From NCBI GenBank assembly GCA_004431415.1, contig QPMI01000397.1, positions 1-44,167 on the forward strand: a stretch of 44,167 nt of DNA. The letters are read 5' to 3'. This document shows, one piece after another, positions 20,827 to 30,245 of the stretch (position 1 is its first letter; the number at the start of each line of letters is the position of its first letter). The notes beneath the pieces are model-generated. The model was not told the origin of the DNA and did no database searches. It saw nothing but the letters and a program-made list of their open reading frames with translations. This DNA is from Cyanophora paradoxa. Its lineage: Eukaryota > Glaucocystophyceae > Cyanophorales > Cyanophoraceae. The translations under genes and the position numbers were made by a program.

Positions 20827-22766
20827 TCAGGGCTCAAGCTTGAGATCCTCGTCATCCCGGGCAGGGTCACAAACTACAAGAGCTAGCTTGCGGATCCGTT
20901 CCCTCCACTGCCTGATCCAGCACTCATTCGCACTTCCATCTGGTTTACTTGTGAGCAGCTGTGAGCGGAGAGCAGCCTGCACGTTGAGCTGGCTATCGCT
21001 ACATGTGGGGAACATGAGCGTGTACACAGCAGCCCAGATCCACACACCGCACTGGAGCAAAGTGCATCAGGAAAGACAATACAGATACTCTAGAAAAGAA
21101 CTCACATCGACGCAATTAAACTGAACAGCGTGGTCGTAGATGTTCCCCAGCACACTTACTCTATGGGAGTGGAGCATATCTGCAACCTTACCCAATGTTT
21201 TCGTCCAATTCATTGAATCGGCGAAGGTGCAGACAGTCTGACGTCCTTCTTTGCGGAGGTAGCCGAGAATCCTGTGTGTTGCATCAGACATCGATCTACG
21301 GAAGCAGTCTGCACGGCACACCAGTGTCCAACCTCACGCCCTGTGGGTGTCCTGTGATTTGTGTTGAAGCAAAAGAGCACATGCTTGCCCTGTCGAGCTA
21401 AGTCGACCAGCAGATGAATGTAGGCCGTGTTGTCGAGGAGGCCGAAGGGGCACGGGCTCTCCACATGCCACAGCGGGTTTCTCCATTGACTGCTGACAAG
21501 CATGAGAAGATAGATGCCTGAGGGCACAGACACACACGGAAGAAGTCGGTCAAAACCATTGATCTGAGACAGAACGAAGAACTGTACGTTTACCTGTCTG
21601 CACTTGAGAGGTAGTAAGTGGAATCTTGCCGTCTTCGGGGATCATCGCCAAGTCATCAATGACATTCCGCACATACTCTCGTACTGGTTTCTTGGCGTCG
21701 CTGATCTTCATCGGCTTCAGTTCCTGACGACCTGGCATGGAACTGTCAGTCAATTGCCATCAACTGTGCATTCTGCAGCATACCCGGCTTCTGGTCGGAA
21801 GCTATGCATTCCTCCCTTCATCCCATTCATTCCTATCGGTTGTGGCCGGTGTAGGATTTTCGATCTCGACGTCGACCACAGGAATCGACATGCCCACAGA
21901 GCGTAGAGCTGCTGCTCGGGCAGGCCTAATCCTCCGAGAAAGGGGCGAGACGGCGACGGCAGGGCGGGCGGGGACGGGGAGGTGGAGGCAGGAGGGTGGC
22001 AGGAGGGCTGGGGAGGAACGGAAGGAGGCGCGGGGGAGGGCGAAGGGAGAGGCGGAGGGAGGGGCAAAGGGAGAGGCGGGGGAGGGGCAAAGGGAGAGGC
22101 GGGGGAGGAGGTGCGGCAAAGGGAGGAGGAGCGGGGGGGAAACAACCCATCTGCCGCGGCATCTGCCGCGGGGGGGCTGCAGCGGGAGGGACAGCAACGA
22201 GCGCTGCGGCCAGGCGCAGCGGCGGATCCTTCTTGAAGGCGTCGGCAGCGAGCCGGACCAGGAAATCTCTCAGCGTCTCGCGTGGTGCGTCCTTGTACAC
22301 GTGCATGTAAACGGCTTGCACTTGCGCGAGCATTTGCACGCATGTGTGCATATGCGTGATCACAGGAGGCCCGCATACTCCGTTTTCCCATAATACACCG
22401 ATTCCGAGATAGCACACCTGCAGGCAGAGTCAGCGAACACCGCGCACGAGTTACCGCGGCGGGGCGCACGCGCGGCCAGCGATAGCCCCGATCCAAAGGA
22501 GGATCCTGCAGATCTCGCAGACGTGAACGACACGCTTCGAGCTATCTGTGTAAAGCTGGGTGTTGCGCTTGACTTGCTGCCCCGTCAAGGGATCGTACAC
22601 CTGCTTGCTGAACGTGTCCTTCACGCCGAGGATCATGCATGTCTGCTCCAGGTGCCGCACGCCGACGGGCAATCCTGTATCGGGATCCAGATCGTAAAAG
22701 CCGTTGGCTAGCCCCCAGCTCGGTTGGCCGCCGGCATCCGGGGCAGCACGATTCCTGCGCGCGGCC
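20827..22766 (-). CDS. Ulp1-type (C48) cysteine protease, spliced, 5' end cut by the LTR element
   Basis: Supported exons, in transcription order: 22766 to about 22452, a proline-rich part within 22330-21930, about 21745-21594, 21517-21322, 21271-21106 and 21051-20827. Introns 21518-21593, 21272-21321 and 21052-21105 (minus strand) are GT-AG. Splicing restores the protease core: His in GHW-ILGYL, Asp in FADSM, Gln in VQFN and Cys in D-CGVW. Gln and Cys are six residues apart, as in Ulp1/SENP enzymes, which cleave SUMO or similar tags. The 5' part carries a FYDLDPDTGLPVGV motif and stays open right to the 5' LTR edge, so upstream exons are lost or lie elsewhere. The gene ends 76 bp from the convergent RING/PHD gene. 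Such proteases are known passengers of several eukaryotic DNA transposons. The exact 5' exon joins are uncertain. Confidence 0.65.
21960..22145. repeat. Polypurine tract with 23-bp internal repeats
   Basis: Almost pure G/A on the plus strand. A GGGGCAAAGGGAGAGGCGGG-like unit repeats about three times. On the minus strand it encodes a Pro/Leu-rich stretch in the protease gene. Mirror-like polypurine sequence can form triplex DNA. Confidence 0.8.
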
Positions 22767-23021
22767 TGTCGCGTGCCGCGATTCCCTCGGATTAGGCTAG
22801 CCGGCAGTCTATGCGTAGCCGCTAGCCCTAGTCTAGTGCTATCGAGCAGCTAGCTCTAGCACTCTCTGTATTCTGACTTAGCGCCGGGCGCGACTCCGTT
22901 TGGGGTACGCGATCCCTGGACGGGTACACTTGTGAATAGACCACTTGTGCTCCCAGCTACAGCCCCAGCCCGTGCGTGACCGCACGGACGCTGCACCGGG
23001 TGGGAATCCTCTCATCCGACA
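22767..23021 (+). repeat. 5' LTR, 255 bp
   Basis: Begins TGTCGCG and ends CCGACA. It is identical to the copy at 41079-41334 except for one G missing in a G run. It contains a CGTGCG...CGCACG hairpin near its end. No TATA box is evident. Confidence 0.97.
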
Positions 23022-23039
23022 GGCGCCATCTGCTCACGG
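23022..23039 (+). other. Possible primer-binding site
   Basis: GGCGCCATCTGCTCACGG follows the 5' LTR directly, where a tRNA primer site is expected. It lacks the usual leading T of TGG, so the call is tentative and I cannot name the tRNA. Confidence 0.35.
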
Positions 23040-23566
23040 AGCCAGAACCCCGATCATCAGCGACCCGTCATCAGCAACCGACCCAGCTCGGCGACCGCGG
23101 CTCAGCCGGCGCGCAGGTAGACCTCAGCAGAGGTCGTGGGTCGCTTCTCGCGCCCCGCCTGCGCCGCTCCGGGCTGATCCGCAGTTGGCGACCGAACATT
23201 CTGGAAAGAACCAGAACTTAGTCCTGCGGATCCAGGAACGCGCGCGAATACCGAGGGATCCCCGTCCCGATCGGATCGTCGCCGTTTCCTGAGCGAGCTG
23301 CGTGCGAGCCCGTGGGATCATTCCTGATCGGTCGCTAGTCACTCGCCGCGACGCCAGCCTTCTCCGGCTGTTGCGATCGTGCTGGACAAGACGAAGAGCG
23401 ATCGGATCGACGGCTGAGGCGTGCGCGCCCGAGCTGTCTCCGGAATCGCCGCAGCCGAGCTAGTGAGCTTGCTCGCCGCTGCTGTGGACCACGACGGCCT
23501 CGGATCTCGAGCGAGGCACATTCTCTCACGGAAAAGCGTGGCATTACGTCGCCGCTTGACCTGAGA
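23040..23566 (+). other. Retroelement 5' leader
   Basis: About 530 bp between the primer site and the gag start. GC-rich with no supported gene. It would hold the packaging signal and any leader structure, but none can be identified by eye. Confidence 0.6.
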
Positions 23567-24718
23567 ATGTCCTCGGGGACCGGAGCCTCCGCGGAGTTCG
23601 TCGTCCGGGCCGCGCACGCGCGTGGCGCCGCCGACATGGACTCTATGAGCGGATCAAATGTTTTGCAATGGATCCAGAGCCTGCCGAAGCTGCCGCCGGG
23701 CAGCGATCAGCGCACGGTTCAGGACCACCTCCGCCAGTTCGAGAGCTGCGCGAGCATGAGCAAGGACTTGCTCAGTGTCTCGCCGACTGCACACATTGAA
23801 GTGCAGAAGCGAACTGGGTGGGCTCTTCTCGGCACGCTAGATCACGGGCACCCCGTGCGCCAGAACATCTCGCTGTTCCAGAGCGCCGAGCAGATCGACA
23901 CTCGCGAGCTCGAGAAGCTGAAGGCGTACCGGGCCGAGCGTGCGCGCACGAGCACGGCGGACCCGCGAGACGTCGCGATCCTCGAGACGCTCGACGAGAA
24001 GATCGCGCAAGCCGAGGAGGGCTTGCAGCGGACCGCCCTCACGGTCACGTACACCGCGATCAGGCGCCGTCTCGAAGATGACGCCGAGATGCGGAACCCT
24101 GACCGGTACAAGGCGCTCCTCGACCTGCCGCACGTGGGCGAGGCGCCGGAGGCGTTCTATCGCCGCGTCCTCGACTTGAGCATCATCCCGGAGTGCCGCG
24201 AGGCGCACGAGACACCGCTTATGGCACTCATGCGCCACGCGGGCCAGATGCTCAAGCGCCGCACTCGCAATCAGTGCCGCGACTTCGAAGACTCCGAGAT
24301 TTCGGACACCGATCGCCGGCACATGATGACGAACTTCTCCACGGCTCGGAAGATCTATGACGAGCTGTCGCAGAAGATCGCGGACCGCGAGATCACGGGA
24401 CCCTCTGCGGTCATCGACCTGGTAACCAAGCGCACCAATGAACTGGGCGCCTGGGACGTCGATATCTCCAAAGTCCCCGGCTCGGCCCTAGTGCTGGGCT
24501 CGCGCGGGACGCCGCTGCAGGCGCCCACGCTCTCGCCGAGGGACCCGCCAGCGCCGGCGCGGGCACGCGCATCATGCTCGCGACGACGGTGTCGGAAGCC
24601 GAGATCGCAGAGCTTGAGGCAAACGCGTACGGGTGGGACGCGGACGACGCCGAGGATCAGAACGCCGAGGTCATCTCGTTCCTGCAGCTCATTGCTCGGG
24701 ACGAGCCCCTCGTCGTAG
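23567..24718 (+). CDS. gag: Gag, N-terminal (capsid-like) part
   Basis: First long open frame after the leader; ATG at 23567 (AGAATGTCC). The region is highly helical and charged (EKLKAYRAERAR, LDEKIAQAEEGLQR, TARKIYDELSQKIADREI), as in Gag capsid regions, which build the virus-like particle. True coding in this frame ends near 24590. There the composition turns to Arg/Ser noise and the frame starting at 24574 takes over, so a one-base shift separates the two. A 35-bp segment encoding LSPRDPPAPARA near the end recurs exactly at 27927. Confidence 0.75.
   Translation: MSSGTGASAEFVVRAAHARGAADMDSMSGSNVLQWIQSLPKLPPGSDQRTVQDHLRQFESCASMSKDLLSVSPTAHIEVQKRTGWALLGTLDHGHPVRQNISLFQSAEQIDTRELEKLKAYRAERARTSTADPRDVAILETLDEKIAQAEEGLQRTALTVTYTAIRRRLEDDAEMRNPDRYKALLDLPHVGEAPEAFYRRVLDLSIIPECREAHETPLMALMRHAGQMLKRRTRNQCRDFEDSEISDTDRRHMMTNFSTARKIYDELSQKIADREITGPSAVIDLVTKRTNELGAWDVDISKVPGSALVLGSRGTPLQAPTLSPRDPPAPARARASCSRRRCRKPRSQSLRQTRTGGTRTTPRIRTPRSSRSCSSLLGTSPSS
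24528..24562 (+). repeat. Exact 35-bp repeat, copy 1 (in gag)
   Basis: Encodes LSPRDPPAPARA in frame; identical to 27927-27961. Confidence 0.9.
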
Positions 24719-25700
24719 TCCGCGCGCTCTACCCGTCGGCGTCCGCACCGCCGCCCCGCCTTGACGACCCGGTCTATCAGCAGAAGATCAAAGACTTCCT
24801 GAAGGCCCGGGGTCTCCCCGAGAAGCCCCGGCGGCCGTGCCACTGCGGCGAGTCGCACTACTCGTTTGAGTGCCGGACCAACCCGCGGCCTCTGCCCGAG
24901 TGGTCGGCAATCAACCCGGCCAAGCGCCGCGGGCCAACGGGCGCAGGCACCGGTGACCCGAAGCGCCGGTTCTACCCCGCGCCGCAGGGTGGGAACGGCC
25001 GCTCGAGCCCCCGCCCCAGCAAGCTGCAGGGCCCCGGGCGTGCTACAACTGCGGCAAAACCGGCCACCTGGCCGCGTCCTGCCCGGCCCAGGCGCAGACG
25101 CTCGAGGCCGCGGTCCGCCGCGCGCTTGCAGAACACGCCGCCGCCGCTGCAGCCCCGCCCGTGCCGCCCGCGACGCCGGCGCCCTGGGCTGACCCCAACG
25201 CCTTCACGATCGCGCGCGCCATGCTCGAGCAGGCTGCCCGAAGCGGCGCCGCCGGCCCGTCCGCGACTGCACTGCTTCCCGCGCCGACCGGCGGCCACGG
25301 GTCGGGGCCCACGGCGGCCCCGGCGCCCGCCGAGCTTGGCAAGGAAAAGCACGTGTACCGTGTGCGCATCGTGCGCAGCGACGAGGCGTTGGTCGACGAT
25401 ACCTTCCGAGCCTTCACCGCAGCGGCCGCGGCGCACGCCGCCGCGCTGCAGGACCCCCGGGACGGCCCCGCTCTCAACGCGGTCGCCGCAGCCGCCACCG
25501 CTTTCGCGATCGCAGTAGTGCAGCTGTCCGGGAAAGCCGCCAGACCTGTGCCCCACGGGAGCCGAGAGGCCGGCCCCTGCGAGGCGCAGGACCTGTTGCC
25601 GACCCGCCCGGAGTCGGGCCTGGACGAGGGGGAGAAGAAGGTCGCGTTCGACGCAGTGGACGCCGCCCTCGAGGAAATCGCACTCCTCTTGGCGGCCGCC
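24574..25700 (+). CDS. gag: Gag, nucleocapsid part with two zinc knuckles (frame-shifted)
   Basis: Two consecutive reading frames. The first (24574 to about 25035) has an acidic helix and an unusual knuckle, CHCGESHYSFEC, near 24840. The second, open from about 25010, has the classical CCHC knuckle CYNCGKTGHLAASC at 25041-25082, followed by Ala/Pro-rich sequence and a helix ending ALEEIALLLAAA. CCHC knuckles bind the genomic RNA in Gag nucleocapsid. The frame change between the knuckles is one base. No protease follows, which is unusual. Confidence 0.75.
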
Positions 25701-25892
25701 CGGACCCAACGGAGGTCGAGGGCGCTGACGCAGCAGCGAAGGGTCCCGCGCCGACGCCCGTGCCGACTTCTTTCCCCGCCGAGCTCGCCGCCGGCATCGT
25801 GGACGCCGCCCTTGAGGAGGTCGCACTCCTCTTGGCGGCCGCCCCGGACCCAACGGAGGTCGAGGGCGCTGACGCAGAAGCGAAGGGTCCCG
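25656..25892 (+). repeat. Imperfect tandem duplication, about 93 bp repeated at a 143-bp spacing
   Basis: Sequence from 25656 recurs from 25799, both coding for a VDAALEE(I/V)ALLLAAA helix followed by PTEVEGADA. The copies differ by a few substitutions and by one C in a C run, and that C shifts the frame. This places one of the frame breaks in a homopolymer. Confidence 0.85.
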
Positions 25893-26022
25893 AGCCCGCG
25901 ACGGAGCTCGCTCCACCAAGTCGGTCCCGAGACCGCCGCCGCCGAGGCTCCGGCGGACCCCGCCGCCGGCGTGGGCTGCTGCTGGGGTACTCCTCGGGGC
26001 CGAGACGGTAGCGAGCCTCGAG

Positions 26023-26590
26023 GTGACCGACGACGGCGCCTCCCTCGCCGACGAGGACGCGACCGTAGCGTCTAAGGAGACCCTGCGCCTCAACCGCGCT
26101 CGCCTCCTCAGCGCTAGCCCCGGCCTAGACCTCACTCACTTCGGAGCCGTTGAGTTAGAGCCGGTGAAGGGCCGCGAGCACGAGCTGGGGCCCGTTCCTC
26201 TCTGGAACGTGGACGCGCACAAGCTGAAGGGCGCCGCGTCGGTCCCGCTCGACCGCGCGGCGTTCCTGTACCCAGCGCCGTGCGAGACTCACTGCGGCTG
26301 CACTGTGAGCGAGGGGCTGATCGAGGTCCGGGACGAGCAGTGGTATGCCACTGCGTTCCGCTGCCCGGCCCGCACCCGCCAGACGCTCTCCTTCTTGCTT
26401 GCGGCGTTCTCTCAGCCGCTCGCCACCGAGAGCACGTACCTCGGCTCGCGGACCCTCCCACTGCGTTCCTGCAGATGCTGGGCATGACCCGCTGTCCAGG
26501 ACACGCTGGCTCACGCCTGGCCGACGCACTATTATGAAATCATGAGCCTCACGCACCAGGCCTCTCGCGTCGCCGCGAAGTGGGCCGGGG
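26023..26590 (+). CDS. Extra polyprotein block 1, unrecognised
   Basis: Open frame with protein-like composition: EVTDDGASLADEDATVASKE, then LRLNRARLLS, ETHCGCTVSEGLIEVRDEQW and a second part THYYEIMSLTHQASRVAAKW. The open frame ends formally at 26487 but resumes in the same frame after about 50 bp of shifted sequence. No family recognised. It lies in the region between Gag and protease, where ordinary Gypsy elements have nothing. Confidence 0.45.
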
Positions 26591-27326
26591 CCACGCGTGG
26601 CCGCACGCCGAGGGCCTCACGCCCGAGGGTCGCCCCGCAGTCGAGCCCGACGCCCACAAGCTTACGAAGCTTGGGGACGAGTGCGTCGCTACCGCCGGCT
26701 GGCTGGAGCCATACCGCCGCCACTGGAGCATTGGCCAGCACTCGCCCGTGGCGGCCTCTCTCGAGCCGCACGAGATGACAGTGTCGGGCCGCCGCCAGCT
26801 AATCGAGCTGAGCGAGCTGTTGCCGGCACAGGACCGCCTCCGCCTTGCGTGCGCCTCGACTGTTGCGGGCTATTTCCTGCACCGCGTCGACTACGGTGCC
26901 CCGGGCACCGCCGGCGCCGTCGAGAAGATCCTCGGCCGCTTCTTTAAGTTCGCCGAGCCGCTCATGGTGGACGCGCGGGTCGACGCCTATGGCTTCGCCC
27001 TGCTGGCCCTCGAGCACGCGATCCAGTGGAAGACCGTGGCTTGCATCGGCGGCCGCGCCGGTCCCCACGACGCCCACAAGAGCGCCGTTGCCCTGGCCGA
27101 CGGGAACCCTCTTGTCCCTCGGACTCGGAGTTCACGGAAGCCGTTCACTCGCTTGCCGTCCTGGCTGCCTCCGTTGAGGTTCCGATCCCGGGCGGGCACG
27201 TCTCCGCTCGGATCGGGACGCCGAGGGATGGCTGCGGGCAGCGCTCGCGGAGCGTCTGACTGCGTACCGCGACGGCCGTGCCCCCGCCTTCCCGGTCGTG
27301 AGCGAGGGCGAGTCCCGCACGGTTGA
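26580..27326 (+). CDS. Extra polyprotein block 2, unrecognised
   Basis: Real coding character from about 26590 to 27110: WLEPYRRHWSIGQHSP, ELSELLPAQDRLRLACASTV, EKILGRFFKFAEPL, YGFALLALEHAIQWKTV. Mostly helical, like a capsid or scaffold. After 27110 the protein-like sequence continues in another frame (SEFTEAVHSLAVLAASVEV). Confidence 0.45.
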   Translation: MGRGHAWPHAEGLTPEGRPAVEPDAHKLTKLGDECVATAGWLEPYRRHWSIGQHSPVAASLEPHEMTVSGRRQLIELSELLPAQDRLRLACASTVAGYFLHRVDYGAPGTAGAVEKILGRFFKFAEPLMVDARVDAYGFALLALEHAIQWKTVACIGGRAGPHDAHKSAVALADGNPLVPRTRSSRKPFTRLPSWLPPLRFRSRAGTSPLGSGRRGMAAGSARGASDCVPRRPCPRLPGRERGRVPHG

Positions 27327-27708
27327 ACGCGTTCCGGTGGAGCCCCGCGTCGCCGCCGCCCGCGTTCTGCACCTCCGGGACCTGCACTTGTGCGACACCT
27401 GGCTGCACTGGCCGCGCCTGCACGGGGCAGAGCCTGGCACGTGGAGGGTCGGCCGCGTGCGCCCGATCACGCGCACCACGCAGTTGCCCCTGCACGGCAC
27501 GACGCGAGGCGGGCAGCTGCCCACGATCGTGCCTGAGGAGCTCTACGTGCTGAGCCAGCTCGGCCCGCGCCCGCCGCTCACGCCCTGTGCGATGCAGCCT
27601 GGGCCCGCACGGTTCCCGGATCCGCCGGGCCGCGGAGCTGCTCCGGTACATCGAGGGGCCAAGGCGGGCGACCGGGCCACCTCGTCATTCTATTCCGTAG
27701 GCTGCTGA
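27298..27708 (+). CDS. Extra polyprotein block 3, unrecognised
   Basis: Coding character up to about 27600 (RVLHLRDLHLCDTWLHWPRL, TIVPEELYVLSQLG). It continues in a shifted frame with HLVILFRRLLKKRAGFNDEA and AVKDMIALVEKWRTDAGS. No domain recognised. Confidence 0.4.
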   Translation: MSEGESRTVERVPVEPRVAAARVLHLRDLHLCDTWLHWPRLHGAEPGTWRVGRVRPITRTTQLPLHGTTRGGQLPTIVPEELYVLSQLGPRPPLTPCAMQPGPARFPDPPGRGAAPVHRGAKAGDRATSSFYSVGC

Positions 27709-27766
27709 AGAAGCGGGCCGGTTTCAATGACGAGGCTGTCAAGGACATGATCGCGCTCGTGGAGAA

Positions 27767-28729
27767 GTGGCGCACGGATGCGGGCAGCCGCACCCCACTC
27801 CTCTCCACGACCTGCCCACCACGCCGAAGCCGGCGTCGGACACGACGGGCGCCTACACGGCGAAGGCCGTCAGCGCGACGATCAAGGAGGCTAAGGCCTG
27901 CCTGCCGCCGCGCCCGCCTGTGAAGGCGCTCTCGCCGAGGGACCCGCCAGCGCCGGCGCGGCCGGCGCCCGTTCCTGTCCCGCCGCCTGCACCGACGGCG
28001 AAGCTCGTGACCTTGCACGCCGCGGCAACATGGCCGCCGCTTGCGAGCCCGATGGCGCCGCGGCCCACCGCCGCTCCGACGCCGCCCGCCACTGAGCCCG
28101 CGCCTGTCGAGCCTCGCCTGAGCGAGCCGCTACTCGACGTCGCGCGCGCGACCGCGCCGGCTCCCCGGCAGGCCGCCCGTCGCGGCGAGCGTGGCCGCGG
28201 GGACGGGGTCGTGCGCGTCAGCACCCGTGGGCGCGGCTCGCAGGGCCACGAACCCGCAGCGCCCGCCGTGGGCAGGCTGAGGGGAAGACGCCGAGATGGC
28301 GAGCGGGGCGACGGCGATGAGGCGCCCGAGGAAGCGCCGCCGCCGCCGCCGCCGTCGGCTATCGATGAGAACCTGAGCCAGCGGGCCCTGTACGAGGCTA
28401 TGGGCGTGATGAGCGGCGTCCTCGCAGTGCCGGGGTGCCCGCCTCGGCTCTGTGAGGGGAAACAGATCACCGAGTGGCCCATGACGGCCCGGTCTGATCT
28501 CGCCCACCGCTGGAGCATCCCCTTCGACGCACTGAAGGGCACGTTCGGGACCTGCGGGTCCCGCACCTCAAGGCGTTTCTCGCCAGCGAGAGGAGCACGC
28601 CAATCCAGAACCGCCTGGATGGGCCGCCCGTGCCGCACGAGGAGCCGCCGGAGGGCCGCGTCGCGCTCAGAGCCGATCGCACCGTTCGCCTCGCGCGGCT
28701 CAACGCGGCCGCGTTCGAGCTCTTCATGA
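27767..28729 (+). CDS. Extra polyprotein block 4: Pro/Ala linker and basic RG-rich segment
   Basis: Begins with Pro/Ala-rich linker sequence, including the second exact copy of the 35-bp LSPRDPPAPARA segment (27927-27961). Then comes an RRGERGRGDGVVRVSTRGRG segment resembling RNA-binding RGG tails, poly-Pro, and a helical ENLSQRALYEAMGVMSGV part. Real coding ends near 28560. Confidence 0.45.
   Translation: MAHGCGQPHPTPLHDLPTTPKPASDTTGAYTAKAVSATIKEAKACLPPRPPVKALSPRDPPAPARPAPVPVPPPAPTAKLVTLHAAATWPPLASPMAPRPTAAPTPPATEPAPVEPRLSEPLLDVARATAPAPRQAARRGERGRGDGVVRVSTRGRGSQGHEPAAPAVGRLRGRRRDGERGDGDEAPEEAPPPPPPSAIDENLSQRALYEAMGVMSGVLAVPGCPPRLCEGKQITEWPMTARSDLAHRWSIPFDALKGTFGTCGSRTSRRFSPARGARQSRTAWMGRPCRTRSRRRAASRSEPIAPFASRGSTRPRSSSS
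27927..27961 (+). repeat. Exact 35-bp repeat, copy 2 (in the extra region)
   Basis: Encodes the same peptide in the then-active frame, 3.4 kb downstream of copy 1. Confidence 0.9.
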
Positions 28730-29631
28730 TCGCGCTGGGGCTCCGTGGCCCCGTCACGCCCCACTCCCACGATCTCCCGTTCCACCTGCATGAGTGGACG
28801 GAGCAGCAGTTGGAGCACTTCCTGACTCTGCGTTGGACGATCCCTGCCACGCGCCTGCCGCGGTGGACGCACGGGGGCCGCTTCAACCCGAGCGCGGCCG
28901 TCATCCCGCCGCAGTGGGCCCAGTACCTCTTGCGTGCTCACACCATGTTCCGCGCCGAGGCGGTTGGGACCACCGTTCCCTCCGCGGAACGCGCCGGCCT
29001 GGAGTTCCCGTACGGGGTTCGCTGGCTGCGCCGCCACCTGCAGCTAGGGACGCGCGCGCAGGAGGAAGCCGCCGAGAGCGACCCGCACAGGGGCTTGGCC
29101 CTGACCGCCCAGCGCGCGGCCTTCCAGGAGAAGGTCTTGCATGCCCTCGAGCGTCACGCTGCACGGCAGTCGTTCACGTTCGACGATGCGCTTGTGGGCA
29201 CCTACATCGCCGATGAGCCTGAGCCCCGCCTCGAGCCGCTCGACATTGACCATGTCGAGAGCGAAGAGGAAGAGGCGAGAAGGAAGAGGCGCCGGCTGCC
29301 ATCCCTGCGGCGGCGCACAGGCCGTTCGAGCCGCACAAGGACTGGCAGCCGCGGCCGCTGTTCTCGTTGGCGGACCCGACGTACGCCAACGATCACAAGC
29401 TCTTGCGCGAGTACATGGACCGGAAACACGCGTTTTTCCGGCCCCTGGAATGCTATGAGCCAGGGTTCACTGAATGGGCAACGCTGCCCGCGATCAGCTA
29501 CCCCTTGCGCTGGCAGCACGCCGGCGACGTTGACGAGTACAACGTCGACGTGCTCACGCTGCAGGACCAGCACATGGGCGAGCTGTGCTCAACTATGCTC
29601 AAGCGCGTCGGCCCCGCCGCGCGCGGCATAG
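28630..29631 (+). CDS. Extra polyprotein block 5, unrecognised
   Basis: Protein-like from 28630 to about 29290: LNAAAFELFMIALGL, LHEWTEQQLEHFLTLRW, VIPPQWAQYLLRAHTMFRAE, acidic ESEEEEARRK end. The rest of this frame is Arg-rich noise, because the true frame switches to that of the next block. Looks like a large helical structural protein. Confidence 0.45.
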   Translation: MPHEEPPEGRVALRADRTVRLARLNAAAFELFMIALGLRGPVTPHSHDLPFHLHEWTEQQLEHFLTLRWTIPATRLPRWTHGGRFNPSAAVIPPQWAQYLLRAHTMFRAEAVGTTVPSAERAGLEFPYGVRWLRRHLQLGTRAQEEAAESDPHRGLALTAQRAAFQEKVLHALERHAARQSFTFDDALVGTYIADEPEPRLEPLDIDHVESEEEEARRKRRRLPSLRRRTGRSSRTRTGSRGRCSRWRTRRTPTITSSCASTWTGNTRFSGPWNAMSQGSLNGQRCPRSATPCAGSTPATLTSTTSTCSRCRTSTWASCAQLCSSASAPPRAA

Positions 29632-30245
29632 TGAACTGGTTCTCGCTCGTAGGCCCGCCTCAGCGGCCGTTCGACGAGGATCCGGAGCTCTTCGACCTGC
29701 AGGGGCTTGCATTCCCGCACGCCGCCTGCGGCGTCAGCTTGGATATCGTGCAGTACCTCGCGGTCGGGACCCGTACCGCACAGTCTGCCGTCCCGACGTA
29801 CACGGGCGCCTGGGATCTCACGCACGAGGGCACAGCCCACGCACCCGTGTGTTCGACCCTGGGCCAGGTCTCGCGGGTGCTGTATACCGCCTTCTTCCAC
29901 GAAGGCGGCGGCGCGCGGAACGCCCCGCCGCCGTACATGCCGCACCCGAGCGCCCCACCCTGCACACCTCAGTCTTGGGCGGTAACATCGCCGACCCGAA
30001 CGAGGAGGACGCCAGGACGCCGTTCGCGACCCGCTTCGCGCGCGACGTCGCCGTGCTGGCCCTGCTGCGCCCGCTCGCCGACAAGCGCGTCGAGAACGTT
30101 GAGGGTCGCCTGCAGACGCGGCGCATCTACGCGCCCCGCCTCGTGGCAGGCACGGCCACGCCCGCGCCGAACGCTGCCTGCGACAAGGACGTCGCAGGGG
30201 GCGCGCCGCACCAGCGCGAGAACAAGAAGCTGTGGCTCGCAGTGA
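29270..30245 (+). CDS. Extra polyprotein block 6, unrecognised
   Basis: Protein-like from about 29290 to 29960: LFSLADPTYANDHKLLREYM, ECYEPGFTEWATLPAISY, LCSTMLKRVGPAARGIVNWF, GVSLDIVQYLAVGT, VSRVLYTAFFHEGG. Continues after a one-base shift with VLGGNIADPNEEDARTPF and ARDVAVLALLRPLADKRVEN. No match to a family I know. Confidence 0.45.

Noticed and set aside
20800..21550. Adenovirus-type (C5) maturation protease of a Polinton
   Set aside because: The spliced motifs GHW, DSM, Q and DCGVW with six-residue Gln-Cys spacing match the Ulp1/C48 family better, and nothing ties it to the polymerase at the other end.
24972..26135. Long minus-strand open frame of 387 codons in the retroelement
   Set aside because: It is the antisense shadow of GC-rich Gag coding sequence, with Arg/Gly/Ala-rich composition and no domain.
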